DNA of 64,000 nucleotides from Mugil cephalus (taxonomy: Eukaryota; Chordata; Actinopteri; Mugiliformes; Mugilidae). Both the position numbers and the translations under genes were made by a program. This document shows positions 1-11,400 of this stretch, piece by piece; positions within the stretch are counted from its first letter, which is position 1; every line of letters starts with the position of its first letter. The stretch is from contig NC_061789.1 in NCBI RefSeq assembly GCF_022458985.1, positions 20,874,357 through 20,938,356 of the forward strand, written 5' to 3'. Under the pieces are notes generated by a model. That model was not told the origin of the DNA. It did no database searches and saw only the letters and a program-made list of their open reading frames with translations.

Positions 1-579
1 ATTACTTTTAGAATCACTTACCTTTTTTACTGATCATGTGCGTGCTTGAATTCTGTAAATTCCCCTTGTGTGCAGTCAACAAAAGTTGATCTGATATTTA
101 ACAGTGATATTGGCTGGAAGTATGTGTCTTTCTGTCCTACCAGCAGTGCAAAGTTTCAACACTATACGATGTGGAAGGAAAGATAATTCATTACAACAAC
201 ATCTCATATTTGTCATGCACATTGTTTTTTGTATTAATTGATAATCTATAATCCTATACAACATGTCTGCAAGTACATACTCCTTCTTGTCAAGATTTGC
301 CATTCAATTATGTAAAACAGTCCATCAGTTTAATTATTTTACATTAGAGAGTCCTGTATATTGTTAAAATAGTTCCAGTTAAAAATGAACAGGTTACATG
401 GACAGCATTGAAGACAGGGTTGACAAAAATCACTCTTCAGTTTTTCCAGTATTCTTAGTAACACTTTTAAAAGAAGTGGTCTCTGTCATATTATAGGGCA
501 ACACTCATTATATATATGACATATTCTTAATATTATTCCCTAAATAGTTTGGTGTTGTTTTATTAAAAAAAAAAAAAAA

Positions 580-584
580 CAATA

Positions 585-615
<31 letters not shown>
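580..615. repeat. A-rich tract followed by an (AT)n microsatellite
   Basis: An A-rich run passes into an uninterrupted alternating A/T run at about 591-614. Simple repeat, probably length-polymorphic. Confidence 0.85.
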
Positions 616-2125
616 CAATTATGTTTTTTAATAAAATAATGCAGACAAATTCAATCTAAAGTGGCTAAGCCTCCCCTGTCCTTAAAGCCTAGTGACACCC
701 CTGATATATAATATATAATATTAGAAATACCAACTTAAGGGGCTGCAGGACAGTTGAGCTTTCCACTTCTTATCATGGTCCAGCAGAGGTCGCTCTAATC
801 AAACCAAATCAGAATCCATGCGACTAAAAGAGACCTTATACTTACCATGTCCCGGGGAGACAGTGGTGGATTTCCTGCAGTGACCCCATGAGAGGTAACT
901 ACAACAAAGTAGTGTGAGTAATGAGTTAAACCAGCTAGTTCATTCATTCAGACGCTATTGAAGGGATTTGGAAACAGTCAGAGGAGCTAAGCAGGAGTCC
1001 ATGCTGCAGATATGACCTTTGTGTTCAACATAAGAAGGGATTACACTCACCTCATGTTATATACGGCCGCCTGCTTGAAAGGCTCACAGCTCTCTGACAC
1101 CCTAATGTCAATGCTTAAACACTCATATTTTTTACTTTTATATACGTTATATTAAAATCTTCTTATTTGTGAGACATTGATATTGATAATAAAGCCATTC
1201 CCTGGTTCCTGCACCACCACTTTTAGATTTCACTGCCTTTTTCACCATTTTAAATCAAATATCCTTTGTTCTGCCTGTGAAACACCAAAGACTCATTTGT
1301 AGCTGTATTATAGATTATATTGCTTATAACCTTATAATGGAAACAATCATTATTTGCAGCCATAAAATTCTGAACTATAAAATGTTTATATATTCTTTGT
1401 TATTAACATTTCAGCTAAAATATGTCTTCCACTGCTATTAAGTGAAACTCGAGTTTAATATATTAACTCGTGAGCGTAAGTGAATGGAAACGGTTCTTAA
1501 GTCTCATGTTGCACAAGTACAAATAATAGCCAGCCTGTCCTCGGCCCACATACCACCAACACCACAGTGCCTGGCTGAACCTGAAATCCTCTTTGAAGTG
1601 ATCAGAAGCATAAATATGCATGAGACTGTAGGAATTTTATAAGAGTGAAGATAAAAAAGACTCAGGCAATGTGTGTCACGTTTGTCTCAAGGGAAGCTGT
1701 CAGTAAAATTTTAAAAAGCTCTTTTTATTCACAGTCGATTTAGTTCATTATGTGTTTGATGAGCTTTATGTTGATCTTCAGAGAGATTTCAGCACATTAA
1801 CTTCACATAAAGACAGGAAAGTTAAGTCACCAAAGTGTGAATCCAGACTATATCCCAGCTTATTTTTCTTTTGCTCCTCAGAAGAGGGAAGAAGCTAGAT
1901 TGAATGCTTATTTCTATTTCAGGAAAACTTTCAATCACTGCATGTTAAATGTATTCTACTACAGATAGAGATTACATTACAACCGGTTTAATTATGTCAA
2001 TTAACAGCTTGCTAACATTATTAAAAATTTACTTTAAATTCCTTTTGCCTTACAGTTAAGGTGGACAAACCTGTGTTATTCTTTAAATACCCAGCATATA
2101 TAATGACCCTATATACCAACAATAG

Positions 2126-2176
2126 CTTTGCAAAGTTACAGTTACAGTTGCTAACAGTTACAGTTACAGTTAGCAA
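2126..2176. repeat. Short hexamer tandem array (ACAGTT)n
   Basis: The unit ACAGTT recurs at least five times in two clusters separated by a short GCTA-type spacer. It is a simple-sequence array with no visible gene link. Confidence 0.6.
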
Positions 2177-3922
2177 CCTATGCTAGCGCTGCCTACATGG
2201 GTCGCTAGCAATTATGTAATGTGTTCAAAATACTAAAATACAAGTAGATTAAATGGTCAGTTCCTGAGGTAGGCAGTGTAGCACATTTAAGAAAATCGAC
2301 AATACACTTTATTATTTACAGTGTGATGATATATTACTACATTTTTATGTATACGTCTTTGCGTACTGCTGTTAAATCAAACTCTGCTCACACTCCTACA
2401 GGTCACTCTTTCCTTGTAAACCTTTGTCTCCAGACGGGATTTCCTGTCTATGTCTGCTGGAGGGTCTAGTATCTCAGGAACCCTCCTCCCACCTCCCCTC
2501 AGATCCCAGCTGTATGACTGGGACACGTACTGGTACTGGGAGTGAGGAAGCCAGGGACAGCAACGAGCACACTCCAGCACCATGTTTAACTGGGCACCGT
2601 AGCTTTGTTTCCTGCCTTCATTGTTTAACATGAGCAGGAAGGATGAGCCATCACAAAAGCATCATAGCTGTCCTTTCCTTTTGTCACTGTGTAGCTGTAA
2701 TGTGCTCTCTGCTGGAGTTGAACACGATTAATCACTTAACTGCACTGTAAATCAGTGAGTCTGCACACCCTAAAGCTTTTGGTGGTGCATGTCCAGTCAC
2801 GGATGAACACACATTCAAGCTTGGTGTCCATTTGTTTGTGTTTTTTATTACTGCTAGCTTATTGTGGGTAGGCTAACACCAGGACGCCACAAGCTGAGAA
2901 ACTGGTTAGCAAGTAAAACAGCGGTTAAATTAAATAAACTGTGACAGCTGATGACAGATTAAATGTGATTAAAGGTGGATGGATTAAAAAGTGACATTAG
3001 CTAAAATGTTTGACATAAAGGGCCTGATGTTTTCTTTACTCACTCCAACTTAAAACTAAATTGAGTAGTATTTTTGTTTTTGAAATTAAGTGATTTTGCC
3101 TGTGGTAGCAAAAAGTTTATTCCATCTGTTTTCCTACAGTGATTGCTCAGTGGTTGACGGCAGCGATCAGCTTCATATCTACTATAAACACCGGATGGGA
3201 CCATTTGCATGATCAACATGAAGAAGAGAAAGCAGCGGCACTCCAAACCCACCAAAAACAAGAATAAACATGTGTGTAAATGAATGAACCAGAAAAACAC
3301 ATAAACATACAAAACCTCACCGTGTTGTTACTTGTATTTTATGACGTGATAGCATGGTGTGTCTCTCTTTACACCACAGGTTTTACATAGTTTCACACTG
3401 CTAAAACAAAAGATTACATAAAAGATTTGTAATTTTATTTAAAATATATATTTATGTATATATAGTAACAAGTACTTTCTGGTATCTGGTTCACAATTTC
3501 TAGTTTATTGGCCATAAAGAGAAACACTGGGTAGTTACCCATAACACTTTATTTAAGTTAATAGTTTTGTCCTCATATAAAAGCTTACCCACTTAACTTA
3601 GCACTGAGAACCTAATCAAGGCCTGTTGGGTGTGCCTGTACAACAAAACTGCTTTCTAAGTTACTGTGAGATTCAGAATAAGATTCAGTTTGGTGCTTTT
3701 AGTCAAATGTTTCAATAAGTCTTAGTTGGATTATCGTGAGATTTAATAGAGATGTTTGTGGTCCCACAAAATGAACTGTGACGAGTTTGATGCTGCTTAG
3801 ACGTTTTGTGTAAACTTGCTAATTAATCTGTGTATCTGATGCTAACTCTAGCAAACCATATATGGTTTGATAAACGTCCTTGCACTGACACAAATAAGAA
3901 TCTATCAAATTTGTTGTTAAAG

Positions 3923-6449
3923 GTTTCAGTGGACAGAAACAGACAAGAGTTTGCGAACATCCTGGACACCATGATGCTGTGGTTTTCTGATCATCAGCAG
4001 CAGATTGATCAGCTGTTCGGTCACGGTGACACAGACAGAAGTGGATCAGTCAACCTGAAGGATTTCGAGCTTGGTAATCCATCTCCACCCCGCAGCCTCA
4101 TCCCCAGTCTGACCAAGCAGAAAAACGGCCCCCTCCTCTTCTTCTTGTTGTATTGCTAACAGTCACAGTATATTCTGGGGTGATAGGTTGTTCTCCAAGA
4201 TTGGATACTAAGATAATACCTTTGATGACGCAGTTTTTTCCCAGCTGCTTTGAACATCAGATGAAGATAATCTTGGAGGAAAAAGAGATGTGTGAGTCAG
4301 TACCTAATGACACAGTGTACTTGTGCTGAAGTATTTACGGCGGGTACTGTGAATCACACTTTTGGTAATGCGAGCAGAGCCTCATTTCCTCTCATCCCCC
4401 CTTCACAGATTAGAGCAGCTGGCTGTGGGAAACCTAAACCAGGACAATGTTCCTTTTGTCAGTCAGACTTCAGACTAACCCCTTAAACTGGACTTTTGTT
4501 CTGAAGGATTTCTGAGTAGAACGTTTCTGCTTAGATTGGTAGTTTGACTCTCATCTACGATGAAGGAACACCTACAGATATATTACTTTTTAAAACATCT
4601 TGTGTTTTTTTTTTTTTTTTTAATACGCTGGTTTATTTGAGGGGTTTTCAAACTGAAGTATCTACATACACAATAAAGTGACATACTAGTGCAGTTTATC
4701 TTACCAGTGTTAGACAAAAACAAAAAGTTTATACAGTGATCAGATAGCTCACCAGAAACAAAAGTTAGACTTATGAGCAGAGCTTGACTCTGTGGCCTGT
4801 CCAAACTAACACCATGACAGATGTGTATTTATCTCATTTCTCGTGCTGGTCTCTTCTCTATCATCTGTCTCTACCTGGCTGGCCTTAGACAGATAGCTCC
4901 TTCCATATGAGCTGGTCATAGGCTCAGCGCTTGTTCCTGTAAATAGGGAGTTTTTCTTGCCACTGTCGCCTTCAGGTTCGCTCTGGAGATTTCAGACCAT
5001 ATTTTATAAAGTGTCTTGAGACAATTTGACCAAAAAAAAAAGAAAAAAAAAGAATTTAATTTAATCAGAAAAATGAACACCACAGTCCTTCTACAATTGC
5101 TACCTGTTGCAGGTCTGATGAACCTGGGTGTTCCTTGTCAGCAGTCTCACCTCCACACGCTGACTCAGCTGCTGAAAACCTCCAACAACACAGTCACTTA
5201 TCAGGACTTGGGCAGACAAGTGCAAACACTGAGGTTGGAACTATTTTATTTATTTATTTATATTTTGCTCTTATTCCAGTTCATGTTTTAACTGTATCCT
5301 CAGTACCAGCACAGAGGTACACACTCAGATATTAGAAGACCCTATGGAAAGACAAGGAGCAGTTCAGACAGAAAGTTCCACCTGTTTGGGAAGTCAGCAG
5401 AGACAGTTACACAATGAAAACTACAGGTACTGTACTCACTGTTCACTAACACTGGAGCAAAGCCTTTAGACATGTGCCCAAGTGCAAAAGTTTTCCAACT
5501 TACCATTTCTAAAGCTGAATACTTCTTCCATCACTGCTAAACGGACAGAAAGCCACGTTCCCTCTGATTTGTTTTTAGATGAAACAAGCACAGCAGCTGG
5601 ATTTAACATGTCAAATACAATAAACCGACTTCAGACGTGTCCCCAAACAACAGCAGCTTCAAACTGTGCAGGTCCTGACAAACTCAATCAGGCCGTGTTG
5701 ACATCCAGACCAAACCTTTGTGTGTGAGGTTAACCAGGCCGAGTTATTCCTGACCCCCGGCTCTCTGCGGTAAATCGCACAATGGCTCGCCTGCTGGAAC
5801 TCCTGCACTCAGATGCCCGAAATTACAACTTCAGGACACGAGAAGCCTCAACAGCTTTGTAAATGCAGTGTGACCTTTAGCTGGCATGCAGACAGGTGCT
5901 GCTGCCTTTTTTGACCTGGCTGCTGTAATTGTTTTTCTGTGTGAATAAGTTATGCTTTAGTTACAAACCTGAAAACAATAAAGTCGGCTTGTTTAGATAA
6001 TTAAAATGTTTTGACTGACTGATGAGAGGGACTTACTGATTCCAGAACCTTTTGACCATTTACTGTCTTCAAGCAGCAGGTTCGTCTGTCTGAGTGTCAG
6101 ACTGATCCACTTCGACTTGGCTGCGGCTCATCCAGGGAACTTTGAGGTGGTTTTGTCGAGCAGCAGCAGAGTCTGTAGTCTGATCAGTGAGATCCAGGGC
6201 CGCGCTGGGATCCAGACATCCAGACTGGAAGTTTTTAGGAGCAGGGTGCCCACAGAGGACGCGCGCCTGTCGCCGGAGAGCTCTCTGGAGGAGTGCGGCT
6301 TCCAGGGGGGGCCAGAGCAGAGCCCCCCAGAGGCCACTGTGTACTACGACTACAGTCTCCTGTTTACGGACTGTCCAGTCCTCAACTGTGACCACTACTT
6401 CAGGTTGAAGCCAGACTCTGCTGCCAGGAGGAATGAACACTGTCTGTAA
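3923..6449 (+). CDS. Unrecognised EF-hand plus ubiquitin-like protein (3' part of gene)
   Basis: Four exons join in frame: 3923-4073, 5113-5233, 5304-5426 and 6080-6449, about 254 codons ending in TAA. The first exon carries an EF-hand: an amphipathic helix, then the 12-residue loop DTDRSGSVNLKD with Asp, Asp, Ser and Gly in ligand positions and Asp in place of the usual final Glu. The second exon continues with the exit helix and a degenerate second hand (LMNLGVP...NNTVTYQDL). The third is hydrophilic. The last has a beta-grasp, ubiquitin-like pattern (VRLIHFDL, a central helix, then TVYYDYSL). Acceptors at 3923 and 3930 are both possible. An in-frame ATG at 3839 could instead make this the first exon, otherwise the 5' part lies further left. 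EF-hand pairs like this occur at the C-termini of some leucine-rich-repeat proteins, but I cannot assign a symbol. It converges on the Rasip1/Radil gene. Confidence 0.7.
4840..5035 (+). repeat. Truncated copy of a common teleost interspersed repeat
   Basis: It carries the phrase GAGTTTTTCTTGCCACTGTC, followed by a 'tcttgagacaattt' tail and an A-rich end, typical of an interspersed repeat found throughout fish genomes. It lies in the intron between the first two recognised exons of the EF-hand gene. The family assignment is from memory. Confidence 0.55.
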
Positions 6450-8417
6450 ATGACGCCGTCAGTTCGACAGCTTCTGTGGATGGTTACAGCGCTTGTCTGC
6501 GGCTTGCAACTACCTCACTATCTGAGGCGGTGTATTTGTTTGTCTTCAGCCAACACCAAGCAGACATCTATGCCTGCAGCCTAAACATTAAGATACTACA
6601 ATGAACAATTAGGAATACTTAAAGGTCTTAAAGGAGGATTTATGTCAGAAAGCTGCAGGGAGCTTTGCACTCAGCACCTTGTGGCCTGTATTCGCTTAAA
6701 TTACAGATGCAGGGGTATAATTTAAGCCAGACTGTGCAAATCTTTACACAAACATGAAGCAGTGATTTTAATTGGTGTCCTCAGGGGGGCCACTGAGGCT
6801 GGTGTATGCCATGCTGGAGTCAGTGGAAAGTGCCTGGCTAGTGGAAACCACTGAGCGGCTATAAAAAGCGGCCACTAAAGCGTGCCATGCAGTCGACACA
6901 CCCAGCAGCTTCCCCACTGCTCCACCCAGATTCAACTCCACCCTGCTGCCTAGTGTGTGTTAACAGGAGGAGACGGACATATGAGCACGGTTTTCAAAGT
7001 CAAAATAATATTTATTCCATAGGTTCAAAAATACTGCGCAATATAAATATTACAAAACAGAACACTTAGGATAACTTTAACACTGTTTACACGGGACATG
7101 GAAACACAGACATACGGTATTCGCAGAAGTTTGTTGTATATAAAATATCCTCTGTTGTCCCTCATGTATTAGCTGCTTCCTGATGAGAAGCCTGAACATG
7201 TTTTATGATTTGGTCAGCTTTCATTCACTAAATCCGCTGTACATGTAGAAATGTATTGTGCATGAAGCTGAGAAAGAAATAACACACATTTTCATATGTA
7301 CAGTGGAATATATTTTATATAAAACTATATAAAGTGTGTTGTTTTAGATCAGCCATATTATTGTCATTAGAAAGAACACGTATGAGTATTTTCCTGAAAA
7401 TCGAGGCTGAAATGCCTCAAATGTATATTCCTGAAACTAGTTTTACAATAAACTGAATATGTTTTGGTTTTGGACAATAATTCTGCCCTGCACATTTTTT
7501 GAGCAAAATTATGTGGTACATTTCTCACTAAGAAAGCTCCATCAATAGTCACCAGTTGCATTCCTCCTTGTGATTATTGCTTTTGTCTAAACTGTAATGG
7601 TAACACAGAAGAATGAATTTCTGTTTAACCGTGCCCTGGTTAGCTGTTTTTGACAATTTGTGACAATTTGACTGGAAAATCTCCAGGGGGAAATATTTGT
7701 TTGAGATCTAAGGCCTCAGGCTGCAAGTTTAAAAAAAAAAACAAGACACCTACTTATTTAAAAGTTGAAAAATGAACACAATGCTACAAATTTGTATTTT
7801 GTGGTATTACAGCAGCATGTTCTGAATGAATGCATGTTTTATATAGTAAGACATCTGAGGAAGCAGGAAACTGAACAGTTAGCTTTTCCTCTAGCAGACT
7901 AAATGGCTGGGTAAGACCTTTGCTTTTGTACTGTAAAATAAACAGTTTCACAGTTTTTTTAAATAACCATAATTTAAAGACAGGTTTTAAAATAATTCCA
8001 GTTGAAGCCAGACATGACTGATCCCCAGTGCAGCTTGAAGATGCTCTTCAGCCAGAAAACTGTGTATTCAGACACTGAGATTGCCATAGTTGCTTATTTT
8101 CTCCTTCTGGTTTATGAGAGCAGAGCAGATTTTGTAGTTTGTTTATAGGCCAAAGAGAAGCTGGGACAGCAAAAACAAGCTCCTGAAAACTCTGCCAGAA
8201 AAACAGCCGCAGTCTGTGTTTGGTGTGAAACTGCAGTGGCTTTGGTTGATTGACTCAATGCTCTTGACAAACAAAAATAGAGTTGTTCCACAGTAGTTTT
8301 CCTTTGGTGGAGGAATCCGTCCTATGAGAAATACTGACTTTGGATGCTGCAGGAAGGAAGAACCTCATGGCTTCCGGTATTCCCAATCGCACTTGATCGT
8401 TCAGCATCACCCTTCCT
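6450..8417. other. Convergent 3' region between two genes
   Basis: No coding exon seen. The segment must hold the 3' UTRs of the plus-strand EF-hand gene (stop at 6449) and the minus-strand Rasip1/Radil gene (stop at 8418). I found no convincing plus-strand AATAAA close to 6449. Confidence 0.6.
7011..7016 (-). terminator. Candidate polyadenylation signal (AATAAA) for the Rasip1/Radil gene
   Basis: TTTATT on the plus strand reads AATAAA on the minus strand, about 1.4 kb past the stop codon, with G/T-containing sequence just beyond. It is the best minus-strand signal I noticed, but unproven. Confidence 0.35.
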
Positions 8418-11400
8418 TCAGAATTTAGTCGTAGTTGAGGCCTTACCACTTGTTTTGGGGTCGATCTTGGCGACCAGCAGCTTGAGAGAATCTCCCGATG
8501 ATCGAATTAGCTCTCTCCCACTAAAATGAACACCAAAACAACAACAAGTGGTGAGATTAGAGACATCTTCTACATCCATAGTTCTCCTTTATCTGCGATG
8601 AGAGTCAATTCCAATGTGTTAGTTGATGAATGATGGTGTCTTGTGCTCAGTTAGGATTTATTTACTGCTCTGAAATACTTCCTTAATTCATAAAGTTCAG
8701 GCAGTTATCTGAGAACATGTGAATGCTTTATACTCACATGTTATATTCCATCCCAACCAGGCTGATACCATTCACAGCCAGGATCCGATCGCCCGTTCTC
8801 AATTTCTGACACTTGGCAGCCGGTGAGTCAGGAACCACTGACTTCACATAAATGCCGCTCATTCTCAGCGGCGTTTTCTGCATAAAGAGAAAACAGGAGA
8901 CAACAATCTGATTATTGAGAGATATGAAGGGATTATGGTGACGTGCAAAGGATGATGAGCGAGCTGAATGTCAGTGGGTCGGTGAGCTCACTGCTTTGGT
9001 CCAGACTCAGTATTTCAAAGACTACCAGATCAATTACACATGATGATGACTGATTCTTTTCCAACTACTGTATGGTTTGAAATGGATATTTAAGATTCTA
9101 GAGGATGCATTGTATTAACTTTGGTGTTGGACAAAAAAAGTTACCAACACTGTCTGCTGTACTTGATATTAACATGTTGATAAATGACACCAATGTCATA
9201 GAAACGTCTGCACAAAACTGCTTCATTAAGGTTTAAATGATGGCTAAAGAGCAGTCCTCATTAACAAACCATATTACCTCTTGTCCATCAGATCAGACTC
9301 TGACAGTCAGTAGGAACGTTTAATGTGATTAAATGTTAGTAGCCGCAGTCGGCCGAGTTAAAATCTTGTTTACAGTCTAATCTGATTAGTGTTTTTCATG
9401 AGGTCTCAGCAGCTACAGCTAACTACTGTAAGTGTGCCGTAAATACTTGGATCAGTGTTACGAAAGACTGCAATGCTTTCGTACCATTCCATCTACGAGT
9501 GCCAGTCCGAGTCCATGAGGCCCTCTGTGAAGCTCCACCGCGAACACTTCCTCTCTGTCTTCTTCCACGTCCACATCTTCTTTCTTCTTCTCAGCACTTG
9601 CACTAGCTAAAGAAGCACATGGAGAAACACATCAGATCACACTGAAGATAAAACCTGGAGGAATTCACATTGGTATTGCAGCTACAATGTTTGCTGTAAT
9701 TTGATCACTGATGTTGAATGCAGCATGTTGGAAATGGCATAGTTCACAGTCACAGCAGGCTGTGAATGAAAATATTCAACTCTACCTCATTAACGCCATT
9801 TGAGCTTCAGAACTACCAGGCAGATTTAGTTTGGAGGTCTGGTTTATATGACCACTAGCACACATACACAGAGGAAAATGAAACAATGGCAGCAAAATAT
9901 AAACAGGTTCTTCAAGTTTTTGTATTTAAGTTCCACAGTGTTCAGGTGCAAAAAGGTCCCCCGCCTCCCCCCCATAAAAAATCCTGTTCCCACCCGTGCA
10001 GCTCCATCCCTCCTCCCCTCCACCTTTTCCCAGCATGCAGTATGTCTGCCCCCCACGCAGGACCTGCCCCGAACAATGCCGTAGCCGATTAAGATTCCAC
10101 GCACCAACCCAGCTGTAAATTCCCATGACGGATCGGCCACTGCTCTTTTCTCTCCTGACATCACCACCTCTCTGTAACTCTTGGGTCCAGATTAAAGGAT
10201 TACCAAACTCTGAAAATAACATTAGATGCTGGCTAAAATCACAGAGATAGATGAAAGTCAAGGCTGACCAACATTCTTTAACTTGTTCTACAGTAGAAAC
10301 TCATTCTTAAAATTAATCAACAAATGAGATAGCAAATAAATCACCACCTTATATTACTGATTAATCATAAAAAAGATAAAAAAATGCATCTTATTTTTCT
10401 TGATCTAATGTCCAAATCTCATAAGTCAGATAAGAATTATTTGATATTTTGTCAGAAAAGGAAAAGCAGCAAATCCTCACATTTGAGAAGCTGGAGACAT
10501 CATATCGTAAAATTCAACAAAACGGTTGTAGATTCTTATGTTACAGCATCAGTTGTCCAGATTAACCTATGCAATTACCTGCTAGCACAAATATACAGTC
10601 GGAGAGTGTGCCAGATGGCTCGCTTCCAGTGTAATCCCCAAAGCATTTAAGCAAATTACTTTTGATAAAAGCATTAAGAGAGAAAATACAAAGGAACAAG
10701 TGACCAATAAGAGTAAAGACACCTGATTAAGATCAACAAAATCCTACAGCTTAAACTGCTTCTGTAGGAGCACTAGCATGGGGTGGGGGCGGGGGTGCAG
10801 TAACACAGGTCAAACCGAAATCACATGTGAAGAAAAGTGTTTTTGAAGGTCTGGGTCAGAGTTTCTGGAGCAAGTGTTTGTACTTCCTTTCCAGACTGAC
10901 ATTTAAAATATTTTTAAAATAAGTAACAAATCATCCTATAATGTAGATATAGTGTATAGTTAAGTTTGATTTATATCTCTGTAGCGGTAGCACTCACAAT
11001 TTTTGGTGTTCTCCAGTGATTACATGTTTCCACTCATGCTGTGATAAGCCAGTGGTTTGAAACTGATGTCAATCAAGTCAAGAAAACCCATAACATTATG
11101 ACTACCTTCATAATATTGTGTAGTTCTCCCTTGTGCCTCCAATACAGTTGAGACTGATCAGAGAATGGACATGGACCTTCTGAGGGTGAGTGTTGTTAGT
11201 GGGGGCCTTTGGGTCCTGTGGGTTGAGAGGAGGAGGGGCCTCTGTGGATCATCTCACAGATACTTGATGGATTTGGGATCTAAGGAATTTGGAGGCCAGG
11301 TCAACACCTTGTTCTGTTATTTTTATCCTACTGGGGATGGCTGCTGCCATCGAGGAGTGTCATTGCTATGGGGTGGGGGTTCCTGGTCCGGTCTAAGTAA

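Larger units (their letters stand above)
1..3922. other. Non-coding region left of the first recognised exon
   Basis: AT-rich sequence with no exon I can defend. It holds an A-rich plus (AT)n stretch near 566-615 and a short hexamer array near 2126-2176. It may include an intron of the gene whose first recognised exon starts at 3923, because that gene appears to begin mid-protein. A stretch at 3139-3250 has an acceptor-like end but no frame that joins onward, so I do not call it. Confidence 0.6.

Noticed and set aside
3139..3250. Exon-like segment with a good acceptor (TTTTCCTACAG)
   Set aside because: All three frames hit stops before a usable donor.
4221..4290. Candidate exon between the first two EF-hand exons
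   Set aside because: It has an acceptor and donor of sorts, but skipping it joins FELG to LMNLGVP, the normal continuation of an EF-hand helix.
5482..5880. Possible extra exons in the intron 5427-6079 (Thr/Ser-rich frame, then a MARLLELLHSDARNY-like frame)
   Set aside because: No acceptor-donor pair keeps the required phase 2, and direct splicing 5426 to 6080 works cleanly. They could be decayed or alternative exons, but cannot be supported.
6069..6440. 123-codon minus-strand frame opposite the last exon of the EF-hand gene
   Set aside because: The plus-strand frame has a consistent splice phase, a beta-grasp pattern and a natural stop. The minus frame has none of these.
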